Below are positions 41,601-51,610 of a stretch of 64,000 nucleotides of DNA, piece after piece (position 1 is the stretch's first letter; each line of letters opens with the position of its first letter). This DNA comes from Micromussa lordhowensis. Taxonomy: Eukaryota; Cnidaria; Anthozoa; Scleractinia; Lobophylliidae. Made by a program: the position numbers and the translations under genes. The notes beneath the pieces were generated by a model. It made no database searches. It saw nothing but the letters and a program-made list of their open reading frames with translations, and was not told where the DNA came from. The DNA is taken from contig OZ026601.1 of the NCBI GenBank assembly GCA_964020085.1, forward strand, positions 31,165,318 to 31,229,317. Direction: 5' to 3'.

Positions 41601-43890
41601 AAAATAAATTAAGTCAATAAAGAAAAAAAATGTAAGAAAAAATTGAAAAGCTATTTGCCTGGATGGTTCACAAGAAAGCTCAGTGTCCCTTAAAAGGAAA
41701 ACCACCAGATTAGAAAAAAATTAACTGGAGGACAAGTTAAATTAGCAATATAGATAAAAATAAAAAAGTTAAAAATTAAGTCCTTTTATTCCCAGGAGCA
41801 GAATACAACTATCAACACCAGATGTAAAGAACATTGCTCTCCTTCTATACAAGTTTGCCTTGACATTGAAGCATGCACTTCTTCTATTTGTTTTAGGTTG
41901 TAACACTGTGGTACCGAGCTCCAGAAGTTCTCCTTCAGTCTAGTTATGCCACAGCTGTGGACATTTGGAGTGTCGGGTGCATCATGGCAGAACTTTACAA
42001 CAGAAAACCACTGTTTGAAGGAAAATCAGAGGTGGATCAGCTGCATAAAATATTTAGGTAAACCACTGAATAGATAAAATGTCCAAGGTTGTTTCCATGC
42101 TTTTACAGACTGAGTTGTTTTCACCTCTGGATCGAACAGTCTGGGTTCAGCCCTGGCTGGGTACATTGTGTTGTGTTCTTGGGCAAGACACTCTCACAGT
42201 GCCTCTCTCCACCCAGGTGTATAAATGGGTACCGGCGAATTTAATGCTGGGGGTAACCCTGCGGTGGATTGGCATCCCATCCAAGGGGGGAGTAGAAATA
42301 CTCCTAGTCACTTCATGCTACAGAAGCTGAAGCTAAGCATCGGACCTGATGGGCCACTTTACCTTTTTACCTTTAGTCCACATCATATCCCCAAAATATA
42401 GCACAATTTACCAGCAATCCAGGATTGTCAAAAGGGAATTCACTATGTACTTCATGATCTTGGCCGCATTCTCTGCTAAACTATTTTGGATGGCAATGTC
42501 ATCCTCCTACTCCACCCAGCAAAAACGCCACCTACAAAACTCTGTACTTAAACATGTGAAGAGTCAATTCAGAATCTATTTTTCAAAACTGTGCAAAAAC
42601 GTCAAGCCAATCTTATCCTAGACAAAACATATTAAATCTCTGTACTACCACAGACGACATGCCAAGCAATTGCAAACTGGACTTGATTTACCTTTCCTGC
42701 TTGCTGAGTTACAGTGTATCCTTATAAAGAAATTGTTTACTTAAACTTCTCATCTGGAAAGTGATTTATAACAGTGGATCCAAGGTTTTGTTTTTATTCT
42801 CTTAATCATGTGTTGATCACTCAACATCCCTATCAATTAATCACTAGCCAAATTAAAGGAATCAACTGATGAATGATGCAAACATTTGTTAAGAAACACA
42901 ATGCCATAGTGACGTTCCCTTAATGTTCCCATCTACTGTAGACAAATCGGGACCCTGCCCAGCTCCAACTGCTGTACAAACACAGAGACAGAATTCCTCC
43001 AATAAATGTATGTTGTTATCTCTACTCTACAACTGGAAGTTGATGTTTTCTTCCCTGTTTTGCAGCATTACAGGTACTCCTTCACAAAGTGATTGGCCTT
43101 CGAGTGTTTCTCTTTCACGATCATCATTCCCAAGATATGCTTCATTTTCCCTGGCGGAGTTAATTCCAGAGATGTGCTCAAGTGGAACTCATTTACTCAA
43201 GGTATGAAACTAAAAAAAACGTATTCCAGACACACATACAGGGTACATGAAATACTGTCAGTATGGTTTTACATGTTTTCATGCACAGAATGAAGAAAAA
43301 AGGCACATCTATGAGATTTATGGTTTGAGATTTTTCTTTCTTTTATCTGAATAATTCACCTTCTGTTTTGGTTTGCACTGTGTATGTTATAATAATTTGG
43401 GCAAAAATCTGAAATTTGATGACTGTTTTCATGCCTGAGCCAATGACTTTTCCAGGCCTCGAGGTGATTTTTCAGACTCTCAAAGACTCTTATGTCAGAA
43501 TACATCCTAAACAGATTGATAATCCAGGCGAGTTGACAGCATACATGGAATACCACAAAGTCTTTTTATTTGCACAACGGTAAACAGTGGCTCAAATTCT
43601 AACTCGTTGTTAATACACTCAATCTGTTTTAATCAGTGCTCAAACCCCTAGAGACACCTATTTTTTCCAGTATGTAACTATAGCACTACCAAGTTTTACT
43701 TTTAAAATTAAACAGTCAAGTTCTCTTTTTATTTCAGCAAATGCTCATTTTTAGCTCTCAGAGAAGAATTGGTGCAATGGAGGCCCTTCAACACGAGTAT
43801 TTTCAAGAATTTCATGATGGCAATAAAGAAAATTCACAATTTAGTTGTCCAAATGTTTCCAACAAGAAGGAAAATGGTCCTGTGCTCTGA
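35659..43890 (+). CDS. CDK6: Cyclin-dependent kinase 4/6 (CDK6-like), six exons
   Basis: Ser/Thr kinase that, with cyclin D, drives G1 progression by phosphorylating Rb-family proteins (family knowledge). Exons: 35659-35867, 39657-39795, 41029-41196, 41897-42057, 43066-43201, 43738-43890. All introns are GT-AG and the phases join without a stop, giving 321 aa (human CDK6 is 326 aa). Visible motifs: glycine loop GNGAYG (12-17), catalytic Lys35 in VALK, the CDK6-type cyclin-binding helix PLSTIRE (47-53), HRDLKPQN with Asp138, DFG with Asp156, activating Thr170 in [15 protein letters not shown], and the C-lobe [12 protein letters not shown]. The ATG lies in a good context (gccATGG). The N-terminus is about a dozen residues shorter than in human CDK6. 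PLSTIRE, rather than the PISTVRE of vertebrate CDK4, suggests an unduplicated CDK4/6 ancestor (inference). Introns 1 and 4 contain repeat copies. A possible poly(A) signal AATAAA lies at 45261-45266. Confidence 0.95.
38155..38313. mobile_element. Imperfect foldback MITE in CDK4/6 intron 1
   Basis: GCAAAAGCATAAAATAAGCA and ATGCAGATGCAGTAAG on the left pair with CTTACTGCGTCTGCGTA and TTAAGCTTATGCTTGC on the right. About 150 bp, with several mismatches and an asymmetric loop. Confidence 0.6.
39005..39120. repeat. Fragment of a TA-flanked interspersed repeat in CDK4/6 intron 1
   Basis: ATACTGTATTTATTCAATTT, GGTGCTTATTAAATT and repeated GCTTATTCAAGG/GCACTTATTTGAGGCTGGG blocks match, from memory, a widespread invertebrate mariner-type repeat. 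Assignment not verified. Confidence 0.4.
42128..42362 (+). mobile_element. SINE-like element in CDK4/6 intron 4
   Basis: Same family as the 54.1-kb copy, with the tRNA-like head eroded (GGGTTCAGCCCTGGCTGGG retained). The body is colinear through ACCCAGGTGTATAAATGGGTACC and GGGGTAACCCTGCGGTGGATT to GGACCTGATGGGCCAC. It is inserted 71 bp beyond the exon 4 donor, in sense orientation. Confidence 0.8.
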
Positions 43891-46077
43891 AACGGAGTGA
43901 CATGGAGCTGGTGTGGTGTGCAGAACGTTATATATACAAATTTCAAATGGCTGCAGTTGAGGAATTGCAAACCCTGAGTTGTAAACTACATGTTTATGCG
44001 GCCAGTTGGTGGTATGCTCTTGTACCCATGGTGTGAAAACTAAAATACCAAAGTTGAAATTACAGCAAGGACACTCAAACTGTGGACACTTCACAGTTTT
44101 TTGTATAACTACAACCTCGGACAAAAGTATTTGGGACACTTGAGCTGGATCACGTTATCTCCATTCCCCTAATCAATGTTAGAAAATGTTGCATTTTTTT
44201 CAACAAAAAGGGAAAAAATCACCTGATTATGTACATTGTAAGTGGGGGGAGGGGAGAACTTGCTTGGTGACCCAATCTTTTTGTCCGAAATTGTAGCTTT
44301 TTAGCATTTTTACACTGTAAAAATACTAATCTTGTACATTATATGAAGAGCCTTCATTCTGTAGTAGCCAAAACAATGTACAAAAAAATGTCAACTGTTC
44401 ATGGTTTGAGTGTCCTACTGTAACATGCAAAGAAAAATTTAGAAAATTACTTAATATTATCTTTATTTTAAAAAAAGTGTGTAATATATTTCCAAGTAAT
44501 TAATATGTTCATGTATTGGGTTCAGTGGATTTCTTTAGAGTTCACTTTGCACCAATTTGTGTCTTACTTAAGCAGTGCCTTCCATGACTTACCCGCAAAT
44601 GATGAGCAATCTGCTACAGAGGGGGGAATTAAGGTGAAAAAAAATGCAAGGCTTTGAGAGAAGGTGAGCCTAAGAGTTTTCTTTGTGAGCGCAAGACATT
44701 TTGACCTTTTAAGTTGCAAGACCAAGACTTGGAAACGTTTTAAATGTGATCACAACACTAATTTTTGTCGCCATCACTTGTCATGCATTAAATCCTTTAG
44801 CCACCCTCTCCTCTTATACTCCTCTTTGCCACACTATTGCACGGAAAATTGTAATACCGAAAAACATAAAACAGGGCCTTGAAGGACGTTGGAAAGACTT
44901 ACAAATTCATGTAGAAATTTGTTCTCACAAAATTTCAATGTGTAGTTCAAGAATAACAATAATTATTTTATTAAAATATTGTTTCATAATTAGTCATAGA
45001 AGGGAACTTCACAGTTTTCATGAGGCATAACGTACAGTACACAAAAAGGTTGTTATCTGCATTAAGGATTCAATGCAGTTTAACAGGACGGTTTAGTGTT
45101 AATACGTATGAACAATGTTAACAAGAGTGAAAAAAGTGAAGAGGAACAAAATCACAAGTTTACCATAGTTAAATTATGTTAACAAATTCCACTAACTATC
45201 TTCAACAAAGAGCAAAGTCACTTAGAAAACTCTAGTCAAGTAAAATGTTTCAGAAAAAAAAATAAACAAAAATTAAGCGATTATTTATTCAAGGAAAAAT
45301 GTCTTGAAATGTGTCTTCCTAAATCAAAGATAAAGAAAAAAAATCCATACACTTGCTGTGACATAGTTTAATGGTTAAGAAGTGTCATTTTTAGAAATTT
45401 ATTTCATTTTTTATTTTGCATGCTTTTAAATAACATTAACTTGCATTTGAACATGTTGTTGGAATTTACATCATTGGCCAGTCACTGTTACATAATTATA
45501 ATACCGAGCATTGGATTGATTCCATCAGTGACGAGTTTAGTTACCGTTGAAAAAAGAAGCAAAGTAACCATAATGCTGATCAACAACAACAACCCGCAAA
45601 CAGTCAATATAGCAAATTTATATTACAACAGTATCCATTCAAAATAACATCAGGGTCTGTAGGTCCTTATTGTCTGTGATCTGTAATTATAACAGATATG
45701 AGATATGCTACAATATGCATTCCTCTAATGTTTTTCACAGGCCAGCATTTTCACAGTTTATCAACTGGTTGAATAATAACACAATCCTCCTAAATCTTGT
45801 GGAATACACACAGTATCATCTGACTTAAACCAACTTGCAGTACAATCTTGTCCGCTAAGTATCAGTTCATAGTTGATAGACTTGATATTCTGCCTGAATT
45901 TGCAAGATATTGCTAAAGGTGATGTTATATGCCATGATTTGTGCTAAATTTCAAAATGGACATTAACCCATATTAATTATTTTAATGTAGTCTTAATTTA
46001 AGCAGGCAGGGTCATTAGAATGAACAACACACTGCACTGATTTTAATGATTCTTGCAGAAAATACCATTCACATTTA
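43891..46077. other. Probable CDK4/6 3' UTR and intergenic DNA
   Basis: AT-rich, no coding frame recognised. ATTAAA and AATAAA candidates occur at about 44.8, 45.0 and 45.26 kb. Confidence 0.4.
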
Positions 46078-46250
46078 CAGTGGAATCCCGATTTCTCAAA
46101 CCCTCATTTTTTCAAACCTCCCAATAACTCGAACCAAAACTCATTCCCTCTCCTCAGTCAAAACACATTAATTTACCCCCCGATTTCTCAAACTCTCCAA
46201 TTTCTCGAACCAATTTGCGTTTCCCCTGGAGGTTTGAGAAATTGGATTTT
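46078..46250. mobile_element. Mariner/pogo-like MITE
   Basis: Left end CAGTGGAATCCCGATTTCTC preceded by TA. Right end GGTTTGAGAAATTGGATTTT is the approximate complement. Internal repeats of TTTCTCAAAC and TTTCTCGAACC. Right flank TA is unclear. Confidence 0.55.
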
Positions 46251-47379
46251 CATGCAATTAATATGAAACAGTTCCAAGTATTAGTTTATAACACGGTTCT
46301 TATTTTGAATATTAGGAAATACCTGAAAGGCACACAGCATTTTGGGGTGGATACAGGATAATTATTTTAGAGAGCGAGTTTCAATATATGGCCTACAGAA
46401 TGCAGTCCTCTATCGGGCGGGTGGGGGGGAATCCTCCCCCTAAAGAAAAATTAAAATGAGATTTCCGGCATTCTGGAGCTAAATCAGCGTGTTATAGTAT
46501 CTCATTTTTTTTAATTTAGTGGGTTCAACTGAACCCCTTAGAGTATTGTGTAGAAGATTTCAAATTTTCAGTGTGACCACCTGTGTGAGAGTTCTCTTTG
46601 TCTTCACAAAATGTAATCTTTTGTATCAAAAGGTTCTTGTAACCTCTATTTTGGTGTGATAATTAGTGTTAGTGTTACTATAAAGTAAATACTTTTATGT
46701 TATACACAGAGTGTCAGGCAACACTTGAATGTGTTTTACATCAACACATCCTGGTAATGATATACAATGTTTACCTACAATCATTAGTACAAGTTCCTAG
46801 GAGAGTGGAAAAAAGGGAATTTGAATTTAATGCAAAAGCCCAGTGGTTTCAACATTGTACCAGGGTATCCAATTGGTAAATGAAAAAGAGTTTAAAATGA
46901 TCAATAGCAATTAATATCAATTAACTGCTAGTCATAATGACAATCCATAGGCAACCAGCGAGGTTAATTTTCATATCAATCAATGGTTTGTATAGTGTTA
47001 TTGTCCAGGTGAAAGTAGTTCTGAAAAAAAGTGAGTTGGTGACAGAAGTTTCGACAACGTGAGCAGAAGTCATGTTCAGAATCAATTTCTTAAATTATTG
47101 GAATCAATTATTGGTTTTGAATTTTCATGTGGTTTACCTTTTTATTTACTTTGAATGATCATCAGCTCTACCTAACGAATGATGAGCTAAGGAGTCTAGG
47201 GCACATGTTGTGCCCTAGATAATTGTTATTAATATTGTATATGATATTGTTCCTTCACCTCTTTCAGTATTGGTGTAGTAAGGAATGTTGTTTTTGAAGA
47301 GAAATAAACAGTTAATACAAAATAGTGCGTGAATTACCTGTAGCATAAATACACAGAGAGGGAGAAATGAGAAAGATGA

Positions 47380-47396
47380 TAACTGCAGAAATTCTT

Positions 47397-47428
<32 letters not shown>

Positions 47429-47702
47429 TGCGGACAGACACGTGAATTTGAAATTCGTGTGACGCGTCAGCGAGCAAGAGTGGGCAATTCGAGCATTTGT
47501 TATCGTAAAAAACAAATTGATGTCAGTTTTTAATGAGTCTGTCCTGTTAATGACAATGAATTTCGTCATCACATTGTCTAAGTAGTCTGCAGATCCACTC
47601 GGCTATCGCCTCGTGGATCCACAGCTACTTTGACAATGTGATGACGAAATTTATGATCAATAACAGGACAGATGCATGAAAAACTGACGTCAATTTTGTT
47701 AA
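47380..47702. mobile_element. Foldback MITE
   Basis: An inverted repeat spans 47511-47700 (AACAAATTGATGTCAG against CTGACGTCAATTTTGTT), includes CTGTCCTGTTA and GAAATTTCGTCATCACATTGT arms, and closes around ATCCACTCGGCTATCGCC near 47605. The adjoining GCGCGCTCATTGGCT...GACGCGTCAGCGAGC part looks like the element's outer region. I have seen similar sequence in cnidarian repeats (memory, unverified). Confidence 0.7.
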
Positions 47703-48229
47703 GCTGACTATGTCACAGGTGTGCAACAATGAACATAATCATAAACATTACTGACATGTTTTTCATTTCCCTACCAAGCTTAAAATTAACCTTGTTTAAA
47801 TTATATTTTTTCGCTATGACAACAGCTTTTAGCCTGATGAGCATCCAGGCATCCTGTGGACACACACTTGTTGGTACATTTTTCACATTTTGCTTTAAAA
47901 TATAAACTGCCCATTTGAGCAGACCCTACAGCACAGTTTGGACACACCACCTTTCAAATCCTGGCTTACAACCTGCCATGTGCGCAGTATGCTCTCAACA
48001 TTTCTGATTCTAACAATTGTACAACGCAAGTCAACACAACATAAAAATCACCTCTTGCCATGACTCTCTTCATATGTCAGTGGGTAGAAAAATCTGCCTG
48101 GGCAGCGTTTGGGAGGTTTTGGGTTCAGAGTTAGAATTTTTTTTCAGTTCACTCATCCATTGGATGGTCACTTGGCAGAATTTGGTCTCTGAACATAAAA
48201 TCCACTTGTCCGAAAATAAGACAATGAAC

Positions 48230-49680
48230 AATATATTGGCTAATACAAAACAACAACAGATAGTACAAAAACGCACCACTTTATCACCACATCACTTCAT
48301 TTACATAACAAAAGATGGCATTCAACCGAAACAGCTCTAATCTCTAGTACTGATTTTGTTCTTCGTGCAATTGACCAGAAAAAAAATCACAGCGGTTGTA
48401 TATCTCGATATGAGTAAAGCCTTTGATACCATCAATCACGCGATTCTCCTAAAGAAACTAAAGGACATCGGTTTATCATCTTCTGCACTCCAATGGTTTG
48501 AAAGCTATCTCTCTCAAAGAAATCAAGCGGTCCGCATCAACTCTGTATTATCTGATAGATTACCAGTAGTCAGCGGTGTACCGCAAGGGAGTGTACTAGG
48601 AGCATTACTATTCAGCATTTATGTGAACGACCTACCAAACATCTGTCAGGATTGTTCAACTGAATGCTATGTGGATGACACAAAGCTTCTATTATCCTTT
48701 AACGCAAATGATCCTACTCAAGCTATAGAAAGGTTGAATTCTGATTTACAACGGATCCGCAATTGGTGTTTCGACAATTGCTTAATGCTTAATCCTGAGA
48801 AGACGAAACTGATGATCTTTGGCAGTCGAAGAATGGCTCTTAAAGTACCAGACTTTAAATTGTCCCTGCTTGGAAAGGAAATTACCCCGGTTCAGACAGT
48901 CAAAGACCTAGATGTTATTTTCGATCCCACATTATCCTTCGATAATCATATTTCTGCTACTGTCTCATCTTGCATGTCGAAACTATCCCAACTAAGCCGA
49001 ATTAGATTCGTTTTTAACAAAGAACTGCTTGAAAATACAATCAACGCTCTCGTTTTCAGTAAGCTGTACTACTGTTCGTCAGTATGGTCATCCACCTCAG
49101 CTTGTAATGTTCATAAACTACAATATGTACAAAACTTTGCCGCGCAAATCATTTATAATGTAAGGAAGTACGACCACATTTCTTCTACATTAAGAAACCT
49201 ACGTTGGCTTCCGGTAAAAACAAACCTTTACTATCGAGATGCCATCTTAACATTTAAATGCATGGCGGGCCAAGCGCCTGAATATTTGACATCTGAGTTT
49301 GTAACAAGAGGCAGCGTAACTTGGCGTGTAACAAGGAATTTTCAACAACTTAATATTCCCCTTTTTAAAACTACCACAGGCCAGATAACATTTTATTATA
49401 GAAGTGTATCCATCTGGAATAAATTTGACTCCAGACTGAAACAATGTGAAAAACCAGTTTCCTTTAAGAGAGCTTTGAAAAAGCAACTCCTGAGCGAATT
49501 TTTATTTTAATAACAGTTTTATATGTATAGTTACGTAATTTAACTGTAATTGTAATTGTTCTGTAATTGTAATTATTCTATATTTAATTTCATATAATGT
49601 CATGTAATTATATATTATGTAATTGAACACTGAAAAGCCCCAGTGGGGATGTGCTCAATAAAATGTATGTATGTATGTAT
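48230..49680 (+). mobile_element. 5'-truncated CR1/L2-like LINE with (ATGT)n tail
   Basis: A non-LTR retrotransposon remnant. The body encodes the reverse transcriptase and its C-terminal region. After the stop at 49510 there is an AT-rich 3' UTR, then a small hairpin-like GCCCCAGTGGGG and AATAAAATG followed by an ATGT microsatellite (49662-49680). 3' ends of this kind are typical of CR1/L2-clade elements. Coding similarity begins around 48260, and no endonuclease domain remains. No clear target-site duplication was found. Confidence 0.9.
48356..49510 (+). pseudogene. LINE reverse transcriptase, frameshifted and 5'-truncated
   Basis: A 384-codon open frame encodes reverse transcriptase blocks in order: LDMSKAFDTI, SGVPQGSVLGALLFSIYVNDLP-like core (76-82 PQGSVLG), catalytic YVDD at 105-108, and the long C-terminal region with YVQNFAAQIIYNVRKYDHI and LRWLPVKTNLYYRDA typical of CR1/L2 elements. 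The apparent start is a TTG and is not real. Upstream, the homologous frame (WHSTETALISSTDFVLRAIDQ-like, about 48262-48378) is offset by one base at an A8 run (48379-48386), so a single-base indel breaks the protein. The GALLF residue replaces the usual GPLLF. With no endonuclease domain it cannot be autonomous. Confidence 0.88.
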
Positions 49681-50241
49681 TTACAAGTTTAATTAAAGTA
49701 AATTAAAATGCTGAACAACATTGCTAGTCTGTAAGTGCAGGAGCTGGAAATATTTTTTCCTAAACTAACAATTTTGTTATAGAGAACTAAACAACAACCA
49801 CATTGGTGCTTTACACTAATTCATTGAAAAAGGGAACCAAAAACCCCTAATTCAAAATGAGCAGAACTCTGTGTGTGTAGTTTAAAGCAGCCAATCTCAT
49901 GCAACAATGTAATTGACTTATTATTAAGTGATTATCATGAAATAAATTTTCAATGTTGTCCAATTTGGTGGGCTTTACTCATCCGAGCCAAAATCAACTC
50001 ATCTAAGACGTGCAGATGGGTGAAAGTTTTTTTGCCCTGCCCTGGGGTTCAAATTCTTTCAGGGACTTAATATGCTTGAGACATGACAAACATTGCATCT
50101 TTTTCATTTCACAACTGAACTAAAAATTTACCATCTTTATTCATCACACAATATGCTCTCAAGAATGCTGACTGTTCTGCAGTATGCAGAACACATGTCA
50201 GTATGAACCCAGTAAATGGCATTGCTCACGGCGAGTCTGTC

Positions 50242-50268
50242 TGTAGCTCAGTAGATAGAGCACCTGCC
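50242..50268 (+). other. tRNA-like A-box fragment
   Basis: TGTAGCTCAGTAGATAGAGC matches the D-arm/A-box region of tRNAs. No anticodon arm, B box or acceptor pairing follows, because the hairpin MITE begins 16 bp later. It is probably the 5' part of a tRNA-derived SINE interrupted by that insertion, not a functional tRNA. Confidence 0.5.
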
Positions 50269-50283
50269 TGGTTCGTGTTGTTT

Positions 50284-50392
50284 AACAACTATTCACCGAA
50301 GTGGAGGTGGCTAGCGGTGGATATTTACCGAGCCGCGAAGCGGCAAGGTAAATATCCACCGCTAGCCACCGACAGTGACGTGAATAGTTGTT
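50284..50392. mobile_element. 109-bp hairpin of a foldback MITE, copy 1
   Basis: Arms run from AACAACTATTCACC to GTGAATAGTTGTT with exact symmetry around 50338. The core GCGGTGGATATTTACC...GGTAAATATCCACCGC closes on GCCGC-GAA-GCGGC. Each arm is about 53 nt with a few mismatches. Confidence 0.85.
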
Positions 50393-50853
50393 TTAGTTTA
50401 TACTAACAGTGAGATAATAAACACCAAAAACAAATTAATTTGGATGATTTCTTCACTTTTCACAGATGCAAAACGGATGCCATTTTCTCTCGAGTTGCTC
50501 GGGGGTAAATAGCACAGGATATCCAGAGTTTGACGAGCCAATCAGCGTGCGCCATCAACGCTATCCACTGTTTTAGTATATACTAATAACACTTACCGGT
50601 GGATATTTCCCGAGCCGCGAAGCGGCAAGGTAAATATCCACCGCTAGCCACCGACACTGAGGTGAATAGTTGTTTTAGTTTATACTAAAACAGTGAGATA
50701 ATGATTTCTTCACTTTTCACGGATGCAAACCGGATGCCATTTTCTCTTGAGTTGCTCGGAGGTAAATAGCAGAGGATATCCAGAGTTTGACGAGCCAATC
50801 AGCGTGCGCCATCAATGCTATCCACTGTTTTAGTATATACTAATAACACTTAT
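50322..50853. repeat. Direct tandem duplication of a MITE-like unit (about 260-280 bp)
   Basis: Copy 1 (50322-50594) and copy 2 (50595-50853) share the hairpin core, TTCTTCACTTTTCACRGATGC, ATGCCATTTTCTC, GGATATCCAGAGTTTGACGAG, CCAATCAGCGTGCGCC and GTTTTAGTATATACTAATAA. Copy 1 has about 25 extra bases after GAGATAAT. The hairpin centres are 282 bp apart. Copy 2 has lost the outer left arm. Confidence 0.85.
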
Positions 50854-51610
50854 CCACTGGATAGCCATTTATCTGGTGGATAGCATTATCCAGCCTTCAA
50901 ACAACTAGGGCTCGGTGTTTAGTAGATCCAATCCTGTTGGGAGACCATTGAAGAGAATGGCTGTGGAAGAAAGGTGTACAGCTGGGTGGCAGTCATGGGC
51001 GACTGACAGAGCTCTAGCGACGAATCAAGGAGAATGTCAAAGCATTGTGATTGTACGTCATGACTTAGAGTATGGAGAGATACAGCTGTAGGTAGGTATG
51101 CCTTAGATATGATGGGCATTACCTGGATCATTACAGTTTATGTCACAATAATAGGATTGAGTTGAGTCTAATTTAGCCTGTAATAATTTATTATAAACTG
51201 AGTAACATTAAGGGTGACTGCCAAGCAGAGGTCCAACTTGAGAATACAAGTATAGTATAATGATTATTACCAGCAAACAGTAATAAATGATTGTGCACCT
51301 TAGGTTTTCCGTAAGCTTTAGTGTAGCGGATGTCATGTTTTTGAGGTCTTGGAAGACGACAATTAGAGGTTGACATTTAATATGCGAAAATAGGTATGAA
51401 CACCTTTACTGCTGTGCTCAATCATGTAATTACAATACACATCACTGTCAGCGGCAATTACAGTTGATGTACATTGTAGAAAACACAGTTTACGTTCTCA
51501 TCCATGTCACAGTTACTGTAGTTTTTTTCCATACTGAAGTCATTCCTTACCTCCTCGACATAATATGAATCAACAACACTGGTTGTCTCATTTAAAATCT
51601 CCTTGATATA
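50854..51610. other. THUMPD1 3' UTR and adjoining sequence
   Basis: The minus-strand AATAAA at 51193-51188 would give a 3' UTR of about 420 nt. To its left, a 70-codon minus-strand frame (50919-51131) has a coding look but no start, domain or splice partner. Confidence 0.4.

Noticed and set aside
50242..50268. Functional tRNA gene
   Set aside because: Only the A-box region is present; no anticodon arm, B box or acceptor pairing.
50919..51131. 70-codon minus-strand frame left of THUMPD1
   Set aside because: It reads plausibly, but no start, acceptor or domain could be fixed and it lies beyond the THUMPD1 poly(A) signal.
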